Source: Denitratisoma oestradiolicum (GTDB lineage: Bacteria > Pseudomonadota > Gammaproteobacteria > Burkholderiales > Rhodocyclaceae). Taken from it: 64,000 nucleotides of DNA. Within the stretch, counting starts at the first letter, position 1; each line of letters opens with the position of its first letter. Positions 15,354 to 24,817 of the stretch are shown here, in pieces. The notes beneath the pieces were generated by a model. It did not search any database. It was not told where the DNA came from and saw only the letters and a program-made list of their open reading frames with translations. The stretch is from NCBI RefSeq assembly GCF_902813185.1, contig NZ_LR778301.1, forward strand, positions 2,852,001 through 2,916,000. Direction: 5' to 3'. The position numbers were made by a program, and so were the translations under genes.

Positions 15354-18300
15354 TCAATTCAAGGGGCTGCTTGGCAGCCCCTTGCGGCCGGCTGCCCAAA
15401 GGGCAATCGCCATTAAGAAGAGTTCCATAGCATTGCGTACGGGCGCAAACTTATTTTCCAGAAAAATGAGAGCGCACCGTTGATCGACGCGATATATCCC
15501 GCCTTGCAGGTCCACGGTGCCGAGTTGTACCTGGGATCCTCTGCCGGTGGCAACATCGATCGATTCAAGCTCAAACCCGTAAATTTGCGCCGCCTCTTTT
15601 AGGTCTTTGCTGCAACCGATTGTTGCCAACATTCGGTAGTAGCGGTGCCCGTCGTGGGTAGCAAGTTGGTCAGCAATTTCTCGGGCCGCAGCTAACTGAT
15701 GTGGCTGCCAGACAACGAATTGCCAGCGGCTGCTCAACATCACGCAAAGTTCATCCACTGCAATGTTCGAAAGCGCCGACGTCGTTGCTGCATTTATTTC
15801 ACTGGCGACATCAAGGAGCCGCTTCCAGGCGTTGTCACGGATGCGCTGGATAAACTCCAGCGGTCGGCGATTACTCTGGGGCCCCTCCCCCATAGCTGTT
15901 CTGGAAAACTTGCCACGCTGACTAAGTGTCATGAGCAGATGCCAAACATCCTTCGCAATTGGCTGCGAAACACCCTGGGCAGCCGCTGCGCGTTCCGGAT
16001 CTAGCCCTCGAGAAAGGAGGCGGGCATATCTCAAAACCTGCGCAGGAGTGCATGCTTCAGATAAATCTGGTGCAGCAAGGGACTGGGTAGATTCCCGCAC
16101 AGGCAAAGCGTCGAGATCAACGAGGTGAGCGGGGGGTTTCAGCGGCCGGGGACCGGGATTCAACTCAAGTCGTTGCTCCAGCCAGCCATCCAGGAAGTGG
16201 ATATAGTTTCCGAATGTCGTGCTGGGATGAGAGTGCCCAACATATCGAGCCAGTGCCCAGCTCTTCCGGCGGGTGGGCCCGCGTGTGCCAAGCAGCTCCC
16301 TCTCGATGTCCACTCTGCCGTCGTTTTCGAAGAACGACTGCCAACCCGGAAGTGCTTTCTCATTCAGTAACAGGGCAGTATTGCAAGCTGCTGAGTGTCT
16401 CGCATCATGAAGCGACACATCAGGATTCCCAGTTACTCTCTTGAGCACCTGATTGATGGGTCGAAGTAGCTGCTCACGGTCAATAGGTTGGCTGGGATTT
16501 TTTTCATCAAAGAACAGCGGCCCACGGTCATCAATTCCAAACTGGCTCTCCAGTTCCAGTTGCCACTGCTCAACAATTTGTTTTTCGAGGGGCGAGAGCG
16601 GGAATAGTAAGGGAACCTGTCGGCGGCCGGCTCGCGTCTTGATTGTGCGATGGCGATTGTCTCGGACAAGAACAATGATTTCATTATCTGTATGAATCCA
16701 GTCCCGACGAAGGAGTCCCCAGCTCTCACCAGGTCGCAGTGCAAATCGATAGCCGCATAGCAACGCTAAGCATCGAGCGAATCTGAGGTGCATGAGCGTG
16801 CCCGAATCATGGAAGAGCTGCCTGAGTGCTTCCTGATATTCATGCTCAGCGATTACACACGGTGCAGCTGGTGTTGCAGCTTGAAATTCAGGCAGCTCTG
16901 CCCAATCAGGATCTGCAATGCCGAATTCGGATCGTGCGTACCGATGAAAACTGATTAGCTGCTTGGCGACGTATGCTTTATCTTCGACGCGGCGAGATTC
17001 CATGACATTGCAGTACAGAATGGTCATGTCATCGTCACTCATGTCAAACAGGTCAACATCGTAGGCAATTTCCTGAAATCCGGGGGCCAATGCAGTCAAA
17101 TACCGAGCGATAGATGTTAGGGCCTGACGTTCCCGTGTCCGTCCGGTAAAGATTTTGGAGTGTACCCACCAAGCGATTAAGGTAATCGCCGATGCCGTTT
17201 GGCCTTCCTTCGATCTGATCGCCTCAGCGCAATCCTTGGCTACTTGCTGCCTACGTGTGCTCGTCCTTGAATTGGCCTGTGGGTTGTTGAGTAAGAGGGA
17301 ATTAATCTGTCGAAATAGTTCTTTTGCGTTTTTTTGGAGTTCGAGTACTGTTCCTCTGACTGCTTTTTTAGGGCAGACTGCTCCGGTAGAGAACTCACTT
17401 ATGTGAGGTGGTTTATCTTCCCCCTGGACAAACTCGAATTGTTTTCCCGTGACCAGACGCGTCCAGTCATGCCAACCTAAAGCGCTGCACTTCAATCGCC
17501 CACCTAAGTACGCCGCCATGACTCCTGGAAATTGGCGCGCGTTGCATTGATCGACGATGCGACAAATGGCATCAATCAATTGATCCATGGAAGTTGCTGC
17601 AGTCAGACCCATATGATTGGCAACTTTTTGGGTAAGGGGGGCGAGCGCTGCAGGAATAACAGCCGAGCCTCTTCCCTCGTGGGTGCTATTTAAAGTCTCA
17701 GTATCTTGATCTTCTATCTTTCCCCGCACCCTCGCTGTAAGGGCAGCGTGTAGATAGTTGGCAGTGTGCCACGTCAGGGGGAATCGACTTACTGCTGCGT
17801 TGGCTTGCTGTCGGGTCAAACCCACCGCATATTCCAGGAATGGTCTTTGATTGAGGCTCACCAGGCGGAAATTTCTGCCGTTGAGAACGTCAGACAAAAT
17901 TGTTGAGTTTGCTACGCGTGTTTCAAGGCAGAGATGCAGGACACCGAAGCTAATGCTCATGAGTTGACCAGGGCGTCTGCCTTGTGAACGCTCAATGTCG
18001 GCAAGCAATGCCTTGAGAGCACAAAATGTGGTGTTTGACCGGGGAGCCGCGTCCGTAAAAGGCGTTGCCTCATCCGGTCGGAAATAGCGACGCCGAAGGG
18101 CAACACGTTTGTTCCTCAGGCGCCAGGTTCGCTCGATTAGGCGGACAAGATAACGATAGCGCAAATGACCATTGGGGTGTGGAAGACCTGAGTGATTTAG
18201 GAGCAGTAGCTTGGACAGGGCGTCCGTTTCATCTGGGGAAAGTTCTTCGATTTTTCTACCATCGAGGAATTCACGCACGAGTTGCTTGGCATCGGAGATC

Positions 18301-20768
18301 GTCTTTCGCACACGTTCGCGGCGCTTCCAGGATCGTGCCTCGATACCGAATCGCTCGCGTCTGAGCGTACAATATTCTTGGCCAACGATGATTAGGGGCT
18401 GAGAGTCCCAGCTTTTGACGGCTGGCATGCAGAGGGCGTCGAAGGCCGCATTGATGAAAGGGCGAACAAGGGTCATGTCCTCTTCCCAGACCCGCAGGCC
18501 ATAGTCGCTATGGGTCAGGCAACCCGCTTCGGCGTGCCCGAGGATGGCGTCGATTATTTCTGGATCAACTCCACGGATGCGTAAGTCACGAGAAAGACGG
18601 TGGCGAAAGAGGTTGAGCGGTAGAGGCCAGTCAAACAAGCCCAGCCCTGCGATTTCCGATTCGCTGACAGAGCGCCACTGGAGTCCTTTGGCATCTTCTC
18701 CCAGAAAGAAGAAGAGCGGCAGGTGACCCGAAGGATTATTCGTTAGAAGATGGACTTCCCCAGCCAATGAGGGTGCATTGGTCATCAATCCGCTGGCTAG
18801 GACCGATAAATGGGGCAGGTAGCGATCCTGGAGGAATTGGCTGACCGCTTCTGGAAGTGGCACCAAGCGACCTTGGTGAATGCCATCGAACACTTTGTCT
18901 TCGACGTAAACAAATCGTTCCTCGAAGTCGAAGAAACGCAAGGACTCGAACGGATCCCGGATCGGTCGGCCACCCGTCGCGGCAAGCAACATGACAACAG
19001 TGAATGCAACGAACGCGTTGTGAAACTGAATCGGATCGTCGAGTTCGCGTAAATGATTCACCGTCCGAGCGGCATTTTCCAGGCTACCGAGGAGTAGTGC
19101 TTCAATCGGGCACAGGTTACTTCCTAAAGCGCGGGCATGTGCGACCTCCTCCGGTAAAGCGAGTGGGGCAGTACCGGCGACAGTATTAAATGCTTCGTAC
19201 GTTTCCTTTGAATCCCAATAACCGTATCCGCAGGCTCCGGGGAGGCCAGATCCAGGGCTACTGGAAATCAGGCGGGCAAAGTTGGGGCTACGTTGAATGA
19301 GATAGCTCTGCTGAGGAAGCATTCCGGCCAGCATTGCAGGTGTCAGTCGCGATGAAATCTCTGCTAGATGACCGGCACACATCTGTTCCGGTGTTGCCTG
19401 GCTTCCTGTTGTCGCCCACAAATCCTGCAGTCTGGTACTCGCAGGTAACTTTTTTATTGCTTCAATCAGCGTTTCAGCAATTTCCGGTGGTGGTGCTAGT
19501 TCGAGATGAGACAGAGAAGGGCTGACCCAGCGCCTTTCTGCCTCAGTTTGAGGATGCCAGCCGGAATAGCGGGTGGGTGGTCGCCGATGAAAATACCCCT
19601 CTGGATGTAGTCGCCATTCATCGGTACAGTCGTTGCCGATACCGAGGGACAAGGTGCGCCTGAATGATCGACCGAGTACGACAGAAACCCAGGCCAGGGC
19701 ACGGGTCAGGCGAGCCGCCTCGTTGTCACTAGTGATTTCCTGCTGTAACCACGATATCAATCTGGCTGCTTCGTGTGGATTTGGGCGCGACCAGGACCAG
19801 GGAAGGTATTGTTGATCCTCACTGCTGTAGAGGAGGACACTCCTTTCCAACTGCTGTCCTTGAGACAGGGAAATGTTTTCCGGTGTTTCAATTTTGATGA
19901 GATCGCCGCTTTCATCGTCTCCAGGCAGGAAACTCGCGGGCGGCAAATCAACGGCTTCTTCTTCGTCCAGAAATACCTGTCGATTAGCTTCAGCAGAGGT
20001 TTTGTGAGATGGAGGAATCGCCCAAATAGACGGACTGGGTGTGTCGTCGATGGGAAGGACGTCATCTGTTGTTATTGCCGCGATTGCTTGGAGGAGGTTT
20101 TTGGCCCCGTCGGGAAAGGTCTTGTTTTCCCGTAGAACGTTAGCTCCGCCCCGGATTTGCGAATTTAAGGCCGCCCAGTCATTACTGCTTGTGCGTACCC
20201 CCTGGAGGACCTGGAACCAAGGGCTTACGATCCCGCGAGAAATGCCTTCACAGCAAATGCGCAACGTATCGGCGACTCTTCGGTGATTCTGGTCGAGAAG
20301 AACGCTGTCGTTAAGTGACCGTTGATAGGCGTGGACGAGTAGCCAGAGGCGTAAATTGGCAAGCCAGGCATTATTTTTGTCCCCCTCAGGATAGCGGGTA
20401 ATGAAGAGTGCCAGGAGGTAACACTGCTTTAGGGAGGTTCCTAGATGCGAACGCGCACTACGGGTATCGGAATACGCCGAGAATTCTGCCGGGATGCCGG
20501 GTGATTCGTTAGCGACCGCAGCGAGTTGAGATAACGAGGCCGCTGCGGGTGAAGCCAATTTCCAGGCATTCAAGAGTTTTATTGATTCTGGGCGACGGAT
20601 TTCGTCGAGGAAATTGCCCAAGCCCCCACAGAAGGTGGAAATTTGGGCGGTGTTGACCAAATGTCTGAAGTCAGAAGCCAGCCCGTACGCTTCGAACCAT
20701 TTGTCAGCAACTGCCCAGATGCCATCAGGGGTATGGCCTTTGCTTTCAACGTGTCCTATCAAATTCAT
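15354..20768 (-). CDS. Giant protein with two tyrosine-recombinase-like domains
   Basis: A single 1,804-residue frame, four to five times the length of a normal integrase. Domain 2 shows the complete tyrosine-recombinase set: R1345 (ALRPGE), K1377 (TIKTRAG), H1454-x-x-R1457 (LHDARHS), H1512 (VGHSHPSTT) and Y1522 (FGNYIH). An upstream region shows a second, more diverged set: R601 (ATGGRPIRDP), R722-H723 in NLFRHRLSRDL with Asn719 where the first His is expected, H745 (AILGHAEAG) and Y756 (HSDYG). Residues 1-550, 780-1250 and 1560-1804 match nothing I recognise. No accessory recombinase lies nearby; the next gene upstream is a DUF4143 ATPase. Codon use and GC are lower than in the neighbouring pilus operon. 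Its role in mobility of the island is inferred. Confidence 0.8.
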   Translation of the reverse strand: MNLIGHVESKGHTPDGIWAVADKWFEAYGLASDFRHLVNTAQISTFCGGLGNFLDEIRRPESIKLLNAWKLASPAAASLSQLAAVANESPGIPAEFSAYSDTRSARSHLGTSLKQCYLLALFITRYPEGDKNNAWLANLRLWLLVHAYQRSLNDSVLLDQNHRRVADTLRICCEGISRGIVSPWFQVLQGVRTSSNDWAALNSQIRGGANVLRENKTFPDGAKNLLQAIAAITTDDVLPIDDTPSPSIWAIPPSHKTSAEANRQVFLDEEEAVDLPPASFLPGDDESGDLIKIETPENISLSQGQQLERSVLLYSSEDQQYLPWSWSRPNPHEAARLISWLQQEITSDNEAARLTRALAWVSVVLGRSFRRTLSLGIGNDCTDEWRLHPEGYFHRRPPTRYSGWHPQTEAERRWVSPSLSHLELAPPPEIAETLIEAIKKLPASTRLQDLWATTGSQATPEQMCAGHLAEISSRLTPAMLAGMLPQQSYLIQRSPNFARLISSSPGSGLPGACGYGYWDSKETYEAFNTVAGTAPLALPEEVAHARALGSNLCPIEALLLGSLENAARTVNHLRELDDPIQFHNAFVAFTVVMLLAATGGRPIRDPFESLRFFDFEERFVYVEDKVFDGIHQGRLVPLPEAVSQFLQDRYLPHLSVLASGLMTNAPSLAGEVHLLTNNPSGHLPLFFFLGEDAKGLQWRSVSESEIAGLGLFDWPLPLNLFRHRLSRDLRIRGVDPEIIDAILGHAEAGCLTHSDYGLRVWEEDMTLVRPFINAAFDALCMPAVKSWDSQPLIIVGQEYCTLRRERFGIEARSWKRRERVRKTISDAKQLVREFLDGRKIEELSPDETDALSKLLLLNHSGLPHPNGHLRYRYLVRLIERTWRLRNKRVALRRRYFRPDEATPFTDAAPRSNTTFCALKALLADIERSQGRRPGQLMSISFGVLHLCLETRVANSTILSDVLNGRNFRLVSLNQRPFLEYAVGLTRQQANAAVSRFPLTWHTANYLHAALTARVRGKIEDQDTETLNSTHEGRGSAVIPAALAPLTQKVANHMGLTAATSMDQLIDAICRIVDQCNARQFPGVMAAYLGGRLKCSALGWHDWTRLVTGKQFEFVQGEDKPPHISEFSTGAVCPKKAVRGTVLELQKNAKELFRQINSLLLNNPQANSRTSTRRQQVAKDCAEAIRSKEGQTASAITLIAWWVHSKIFTGRTRERQALTSIARYLTALAPGFQEIAYDVDLFDMSDDDMTILYCNVMESRRVEDKAYVAKQLISFHRYARSEFGIADPDWAELPEFQAATPAAPCVIAEHEYQEALRQLFHDSGTLMHLRFARCLALLCGYRFALRPGESWGLLRRDWIHTDNEIIVLVRDNRHRTIKTRAGRRQVPLLFPLSPLEKQIVEQWQLELESQFGIDDRGPLFFDEKNPSQPIDREQLLRPINQVLKRVTGNPDVSLHDARHSAACNTALLLNEKALPGWQSFFENDGRVDIERELLGTRGPTRRKSWALARYVGHSHPSTTFGNYIHFLDGWLEQRLELNPGPRPLKPPAHLVDLDALPVRESTQSLAAPDLSEACTPAQVLRYARLLSRGLDPERAAAAQGVSQPIAKDVWHLLMTLSQRGKFSRTAMGEGPQSNRRPLEFIQRIRDNAWKRLLDVASEINAATTSALSNIAVDELCVMLSSRWQFVVWQPHQLAAAREIADQLATHDGHRYYRMLATIGCSKDLKEAAQIYGFELESIDVATGRGSQVQLGTVDLQGGIYRVDQRCALIFLENKFAPVRNAMELFLMAIALWAAGRKGLPSSPLN
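15361..15383 (-). terminator. Perfect hairpin at the 3' end of the giant recombinase gene
   Basis: AAGGGGCTGC and GCAGCCCCTT form a 10-bp perfect stem around a TTG loop. The stem overlaps the last codons. No U-tract follows, so intrinsic termination is uncertain. Confidence 0.3.
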
Positions 20769-20802
20769 GGGCCACCTTACTTTGGACAGCTGCTGATCTA
20801 GC

Positions 20803-22026
20803 TTACAAATACCCTAGTGGAAGTGCCGTCACGTCCCGGGAAAGCGGCATATCACGCTCGACGAAGCAGAGCACCGCTCCGGGGCCTACGGGTTTGCCCA
20901 GTTTGTCGAGGATTGTGAAATGTCGCTTGGCGTTATGGGAAGGGCTGGCGGTTTTCTTGATCTCGACGGGATAGAGTGCGATGGCCGAATCCACGAGTAG
21001 ATCGACTTCCTGCTGATCGGTATCACGATAGAAATACAGTGGCGCCTCCTGTCCGTTGTGCCAGTAACTCTTGATGATTTCGCTGACTGCCCAGGTTTCC
21101 AGCATCGCGCCGGACATGGCGCCGGCTTCGAGAGAGGGGGCATCCGGCCATCGGGTAAGGTAAGCCGCCAAGCCTGTATCGAGGAAATACAGCTTCGGCG
21201 CCTTGACGAGGCGCTTGGTCAGGTTCGAGTGGTAGGGCTGCAGCAGATACACCAGCCCTGAAGTCTCCAGCACCGAGAGCCAAGCCTTGGCCGTCTTGTT
21301 ATCGATATCGACAGCACGTGCCAAGCTGGCGTAATTCAATAACTGCCCGGTCCGGGCGGCGACGGCTGTCAAAAATCGATTGAATGCCGTCTGGTCGGAG
21401 ATCTTGAGTACATCCTGCACATCGCGCTGAATGTAGGTCTGGATGTACGAACGATAGAAAATATCCCGCGCCTGAGCACCCTGCGCGTTGAGTCGGGGGT
21501 ATGAGCCAAGCCAGATGCGCCCGAAAACATCTGAGAGGGACTGGGGTTGCGCTTGCTGCCGGGCGTAAGCGATCCACTCGGGTGTAGGCACAAAGGGCTT
21601 TGAGGTATCGGCCCTCCCTTGTAACTCGGCTTGCGACAGCCCCAGCAAGTCGACAATCGCAACCCGGCCGGCCAAGGTTTCGGTGATGCCACGCATGAGG
21701 TGGAATTTTTGCGAGCCGGTCAGCCAGAACTGGCCGTTGGACTTATCCCGATCGACCTGCATCTTGATCGCCGAGAACAATTGAGGAGCGTACTGGATTT
21801 CATCGATGATCACCGGGGTCTGCCAAGTTTGCAGAAACAGGGCCGGGTCGGATTGCGCCAACGCACGGGCATCCAGATCGTCCAGCGTCACATAATTGCG
21901 CGGGGTATCCCGTGCGCACATTTCCAGCAAAGTCGTCTTGCCCACCTGACGGGGGCCGGTGACCATCAAGACTGGGAAAGCAGCGCTAACGGTGAGTAGG
22001 GTCTGCGTAAGCGTTCGGGGATACAT
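20803..22026 (-). CDS. AAA-type ATPase with DUF4143 domain
   Basis: A 407-residue protein. The Walker A motif is GPRQVGKTTLL near residue 24 and the Walker B region is TPVIIDEIQYAPQLF near 70, followed by the sensor-like LTGSQKFHLM. The DUF4143 region follows, with a helix-rich middle (LLNYASLARAVDIDNKTAKAWLSVLE, written here only as a landmark) and a C-terminal restriction-endonuclease-like fold including EVDLLVDSAIALYPVEIKKT. Such ATPases are scattered in bacterial and archaeal genomes, often in accessory regions, and their role is not established. The start codon lies 35 bp upstream of the giant recombinase start. They share orientation, so co-transcription is possible. Confidence 0.85.
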   Translation of the reverse strand: MYPRTLTQTLLTVSAAFPVLMVTGPRQVGKTTLLEMCARDTPRNYVTLDDLDARALAQSDPALFLQTWQTPVIIDEIQYAPQLFSAIKMQVDRDKSNGQFWLTGSQKFHLMRGITETLAGRVAIVDLLGLSQAELQGRADTSKPFVPTPEWIAYARQQAQPQSLSDVFGRIWLGSYPRLNAQGAQARDIFYRSYIQTYIQRDVQDVLKISDQTAFNRFLTAVAARTGQLLNYASLARAVDIDNKTAKAWLSVLETSGLVYLLQPYHSNLTKRLVKAPKLYFLDTGLAAYLTRWPDAPSLEAGAMSGAMLETWAVSEIIKSYWHNGQEAPLYFYRDTDQQEVDLLVDSAIALYPVEIKKTASPSHNAKRHFTILDKLGKPVGPGAVLCFVERDMPLSRDVTALPLGYL

Positions 22027-22394
22027 TACCGTACAGTATGGATATTTATTCCAATATACACGAATATGGAAAATGAAACATCGATCAGGACAGGCGGGCG
22101 CATTTCATTAGGTCAGGTTTCTACAATTCGATCAAAACCTATTCTTCTATAAGTGACTACGATGTGCCGATGAAAATAGAGGGGCAGACCAGGATCGCTA
22201 GGCACAGCATCACCGCACCTTGCTATCGCTTTAATGGCCCGAAGGTCATAATTCAAGGTGTCGGCTGGAGGGGAGTTGCTACGTTATTTCGGCTTTCCGC
22301 GGGGAAGAGCGAGATTAAGCGGGGTTAGCACAGTCGCTGATATGAGGCGCCTAAGGCTTGAATGGTGCCAATCTAACACGATTTAGCTAGTTTT
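22027..22394. other. Non-coding stretch upstream of the DUF4143 ATPase
   Basis: No gene is supported here. The AT-rich first 60 bp probably hold the promoter of the ATPase. Immediately after this stretch, AATCCTA-TTG-TAGGATT forms a perfect short hairpin at 22395-22411, beside the tRNA fragment. Confidence 0.4.
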
Positions 22395-22425
22395 AATCCT
22401 ATTGTAGGATTCTAAGTTCATCGCT

Positions 22426-22465
22426 CTCATAACCGTCGTAGGTTCAAATCCTACCCCCGCAACCA
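22426..22465 (+). other. 3' fragment of initiator tRNA (fMet), candidate attachment site
   Basis: CTCATAACC is the anticodon-loop side of initiator tRNA. It is followed by GTCGTAGGTTCAAATCC (T arm) and TACCCCCGCAACCA, the 3' acceptor strand with encoded CCA. The 5' half of the tRNA is absent, and about six bases between the anticodon stem and variable loop are missing. This 3' piece is typical of the att duplicate left when an integrase-carrying element inserts at a tRNA 3' end. The intact fMet tRNA gene is not in the window. Confidence 0.7.
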
Positions 22466-22471
22466 AATAAA

Positions 22472-22519
22472 AAAACGAACAAAGCCAATCACTGCTAAGT
22501 GATTGGCTTTGTTCGTTTT
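22472..22519. terminator. Perfect 21-bp inverted repeat (bidirectional terminator-like)
   Basis: The arms at 22472-22492 and 22499-22519 are exact complements around a TGCTAA loop, with A's at the left foot and T's at the right. It lies 7 bp after the CCA of the tRNA fragment, as expected for a tRNA transcription terminator carried along with the att fragment. Confidence 0.7.
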
Positions 22520-22684
22520 CGCATCCACGTAAAGCGTGTGTCCATTTTGTGTCACAAAAATGTGACCACCACCAAAAAATCGAAAGCATTTACCCGGACA
22601 AATTGACCTTCGGGTGACTTCGGTTGGTCACATCAATTTGGCGATAAGCGCAACAAATAAGCACCATGTCAGCTTTTGACACTT

Positions 22685-22758
22685 CAGGGGGCGAACGCTA
22701 CAGGGATAACAGTCGAGCCTCTTCCCTTGTGGGTGTTATTTAAAGTCTCAGTATTTTG
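22685..22758 (-). pseudogene. Relic of a second copy of the giant recombinase gene
   Basis: About 70 bp match the giant gene near 17640-17710 with seven differences, all transitions. The relic encodes NTETLNNTHKGRGSTVIP where the giant protein has DTETLNSTHEGRGSAVIP, around residue 1030. Nothing else of the gene is visible on either side. The remaining 214 bp up to the pilus operon hold only its probable promoter region. Confidence 0.65.
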
Positions 22759-22972
22759 AGCGCGCCGGCTGAAAAAGGCCGGCGCCACCTCCGTCCAGAT
22801 GCGCCCACCCAAGGTGGAGAGGCCCCATTGCCACAAAGCGACAGCAAGCCCCAACCGGGATGAACGCGGCGTCACCACCAGAAATACCAAATGGGAACAT
22901 TGAATATCGCTTTGTAATAACAATGCGCTATCATCATAACCATTCATCATTCAACGGATTATCCGAGCCACC

Positions 22973-24817
22973 ATGTCCCGGGCCATTATTGCCGCATTGA
23001 GTTCCCTGCTCGTAGTGGCCTGCGGTTCCGTGCCGTTACAGCCCTCCACCGCGTCACACCTCCATGTCGGACCGGTAGCAAATGCGGATACCGGCGAAAT
23101 CCCCCCGCCGGTACGATTCAGTGCCAGCCTGCCAAGGCCGCAGCCCAGGGTTCAGACGGAGACCTACGATGTGGTGGTACACAACGTCAAGGCCCAGGAT
23201 CTGTTGTTCGCCCTGGCCCGGGATGCCCGACTGAATGTGGATATCCATCCGGGCATCAATGGCACGGTCACCCTCAATGCCATGGACCAGACCTTGCAAC
23301 AACTGTTAACGCGTATCGCCCGGCAGGTCGATATGCGCTGGGAACTGGCCGGTCCGAATCTGCTGGTCATGCCCGACACGCCCTACCTGCGGACCTACCG
23401 TGTCGATTACGTCAATATGTCGAGGGAAGCATCCGGCACCACCGGCGCCAGCACTCAGATCGGAGCCGCCAGTATTCCTACCGGGTCAGCCAATCCCACC
23501 GCCGGCAGTGGCAACACTTCCGTCATCCGGGTGGAAAATATAACGAAAAATCATTTCTGGGCATCCTTGGAAAGGAACATCAAGGACATCCTGCTGGAGA
23601 CCGACAAGATACTGCCCGAGGGGTCAAGCGAAACGGTCATCGAACGCACCGACCAGCAATCCACCACGGGAACGGGCGTGGCCCCAGCAGTCGCTGGCCA
23701 CAAAAGTAGCATGGCCAATACCACCTCGCTGGCTGCCAGCCCCAATGCCGCCAGCCTGGCAGAGTCCGGCTCCACGGTGGTGAGGCGCGCCACCTTCCGG
23801 GAAGCCGCATCGGTCATCACCAATCCGGAAAGCGGCGTCATCGCGGTGCGGGCCTCGGCCCGCCAGCACGAAACCATCCAGGAATTTCTGGATCAGATCA
23901 TGGCCAGCGCCAAGCGCCAGGTCCTGATCGAAATGACCATCGCCGAAGTACAGCTGGGCCATCAGTATCAGCAGGGCATCAACTGGCAGAGCCTGCGCAG
24001 CGCCCGGGACGGCGCCCAAACAGCGGGATTTTCCCTGGGTCAGGCCCTGCGCACCGATGGAGATACTGGCAATCTGCTGAGCAACCCGGCCAGAAGTGAT
24101 GGCCGTTCCTTCGTGCTGGACTATGTGGCACCCGGCCTGGGCATTGCCGCCACGCTGTCCCTGCTGGAAACCTTCGGCAATGTCCGGGTCTTGTCCTCGC
24201 CCAAGCTGAGCGTACTCAACAATCAGACCGCGCTGCTCAAGGTGGTCAACAACATTGTCTATTTCGAGGTCAAGGCCGATACCACCACCAACAACAACAG
24301 CCCCTCCCAGACCACCTTCACCACCACGCCCAGGTCCGTCTCCGTCGGTTTGGTCATGTCCGTCACACCCCAGATCAGCGACAGCGGCAATGTGCTGCTG
24401 AATGTACGCCCCAGCATCTCGCGCCAGAAGGGGCCGGGGAAACGGGACCCCAATCCGAACATTCCCGTCGGCATTCCCAACATCGTCCCGGAAATCGAGA
24501 CCCGGGAAATGGAATCCCTGCTGCGTCTCAGTGACGGGGAAATCGCCATCATGGGCGGCCTGATGCAGGACGCCCTCGACAACAGTACCGACTCGGTGCC
24601 CGGCATCAGCGCCATTCCCCTGGTGGGCAATCTGTTCAGACAGCGCAACGAAAGCCGCAGCAAGACCGAGCTGGTGATCTTCCTGCGTCCGGTCGTGATA
24701 CGGGAACCCGGTCTGGCGGGAGACTTCCGGGACTATCAGGTCGCCCTGCCCAGAACGGATTATTTCGACGGCTCGAATTTCCCGGCCGGCCCCCTCCCCC
24801 GCAGAGCGCACCCATGA
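22973..24817 (+). CDS. mshL: MSHA-type pilus secretin (MshL-like), outer-membrane lipoprotein
   Basis: A 614-residue secretin that forms the outer-membrane pore of a type IV pilus. A signal peptide ends in a lipobox (LLVVACGS, Cys16 region). An N-terminal STN/secretin-N region (LLFALARDARLNVDIHPG) and a low-complexity Ser/Thr-rich linker (about 155-260) follow. The C-terminal secretin domain includes QVLIEMTIAEVQLG, NVRVLSSPKLSVLNNQTALLK and IPLVGNLFRQR. It is first in a ten-gene operon with overlapping start and stop codons. It is called MshL rather than PilQ or GspD from the gene order with TPR, GspE-like and GspF-like genes. Confidence 0.88.
   Translation: MSRAIIAALSSLLVVACGSVPLQPSTASHLHVGPVANADTGEIPPPVRFSASLPRPQPRVQTETYDVVVHNVKAQDLLFALARDARLNVDIHPGINGTVTLNAMDQTLQQLLTRIARQVDMRWELAGPNLLVMPDTPYLRTYRVDYVNMSREASGTTGASTQIGAASIPTGSANPTAGSGNTSVIRVENITKNHFWASLERNIKDILLETDKILPEGSSETVIERTDQQSTTGTGVAPAVAGHKSSMANTTSLAASPNAASLAESGSTVVRRATFREAASVITNPESGVIAVRASARQHETIQEFLDQIMASAKRQVLIEMTIAEVQLGHQYQQGINWQSLRSARDGAQTAGFSLGQALRTDGDTGNLLSNPARSDGRSFVLDYVAPGLGIAATLSLLETFGNVRVLSSPKLSVLNNQTALLKVVNNIVYFEVKADTTTNNNSPSQTTFTTTPRSVSVGLVMSVTPQISDSGNVLLNVRPSISRQKGPGKRDPNPNIPVGIPNIVPEIETREMESLLRLSDGEIAIMGGLMQDALDNSTDSVPGISAIPLVGNLFRQRNESRSKTELVIFLRPVVIREPGLAGDFRDYQVALPRTDYFDGSNFPAGPLPRRAHP

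Noticed and set aside
20803..22026. DUF4143 ATPase as a proven partner of the giant recombinase
   Set aside because: They are adjacent and co-oriented, but such ATPases occur alone in many contexts, and nothing in the sequence links their function.
22383..22589. Reading frame containing GVGFEPTT on the minus strand
   Set aside because: This peptide is the antisense reading of a tRNA T arm and acceptor, a common artefact, and it lies over the tRNA-fMet fragment and terminator.
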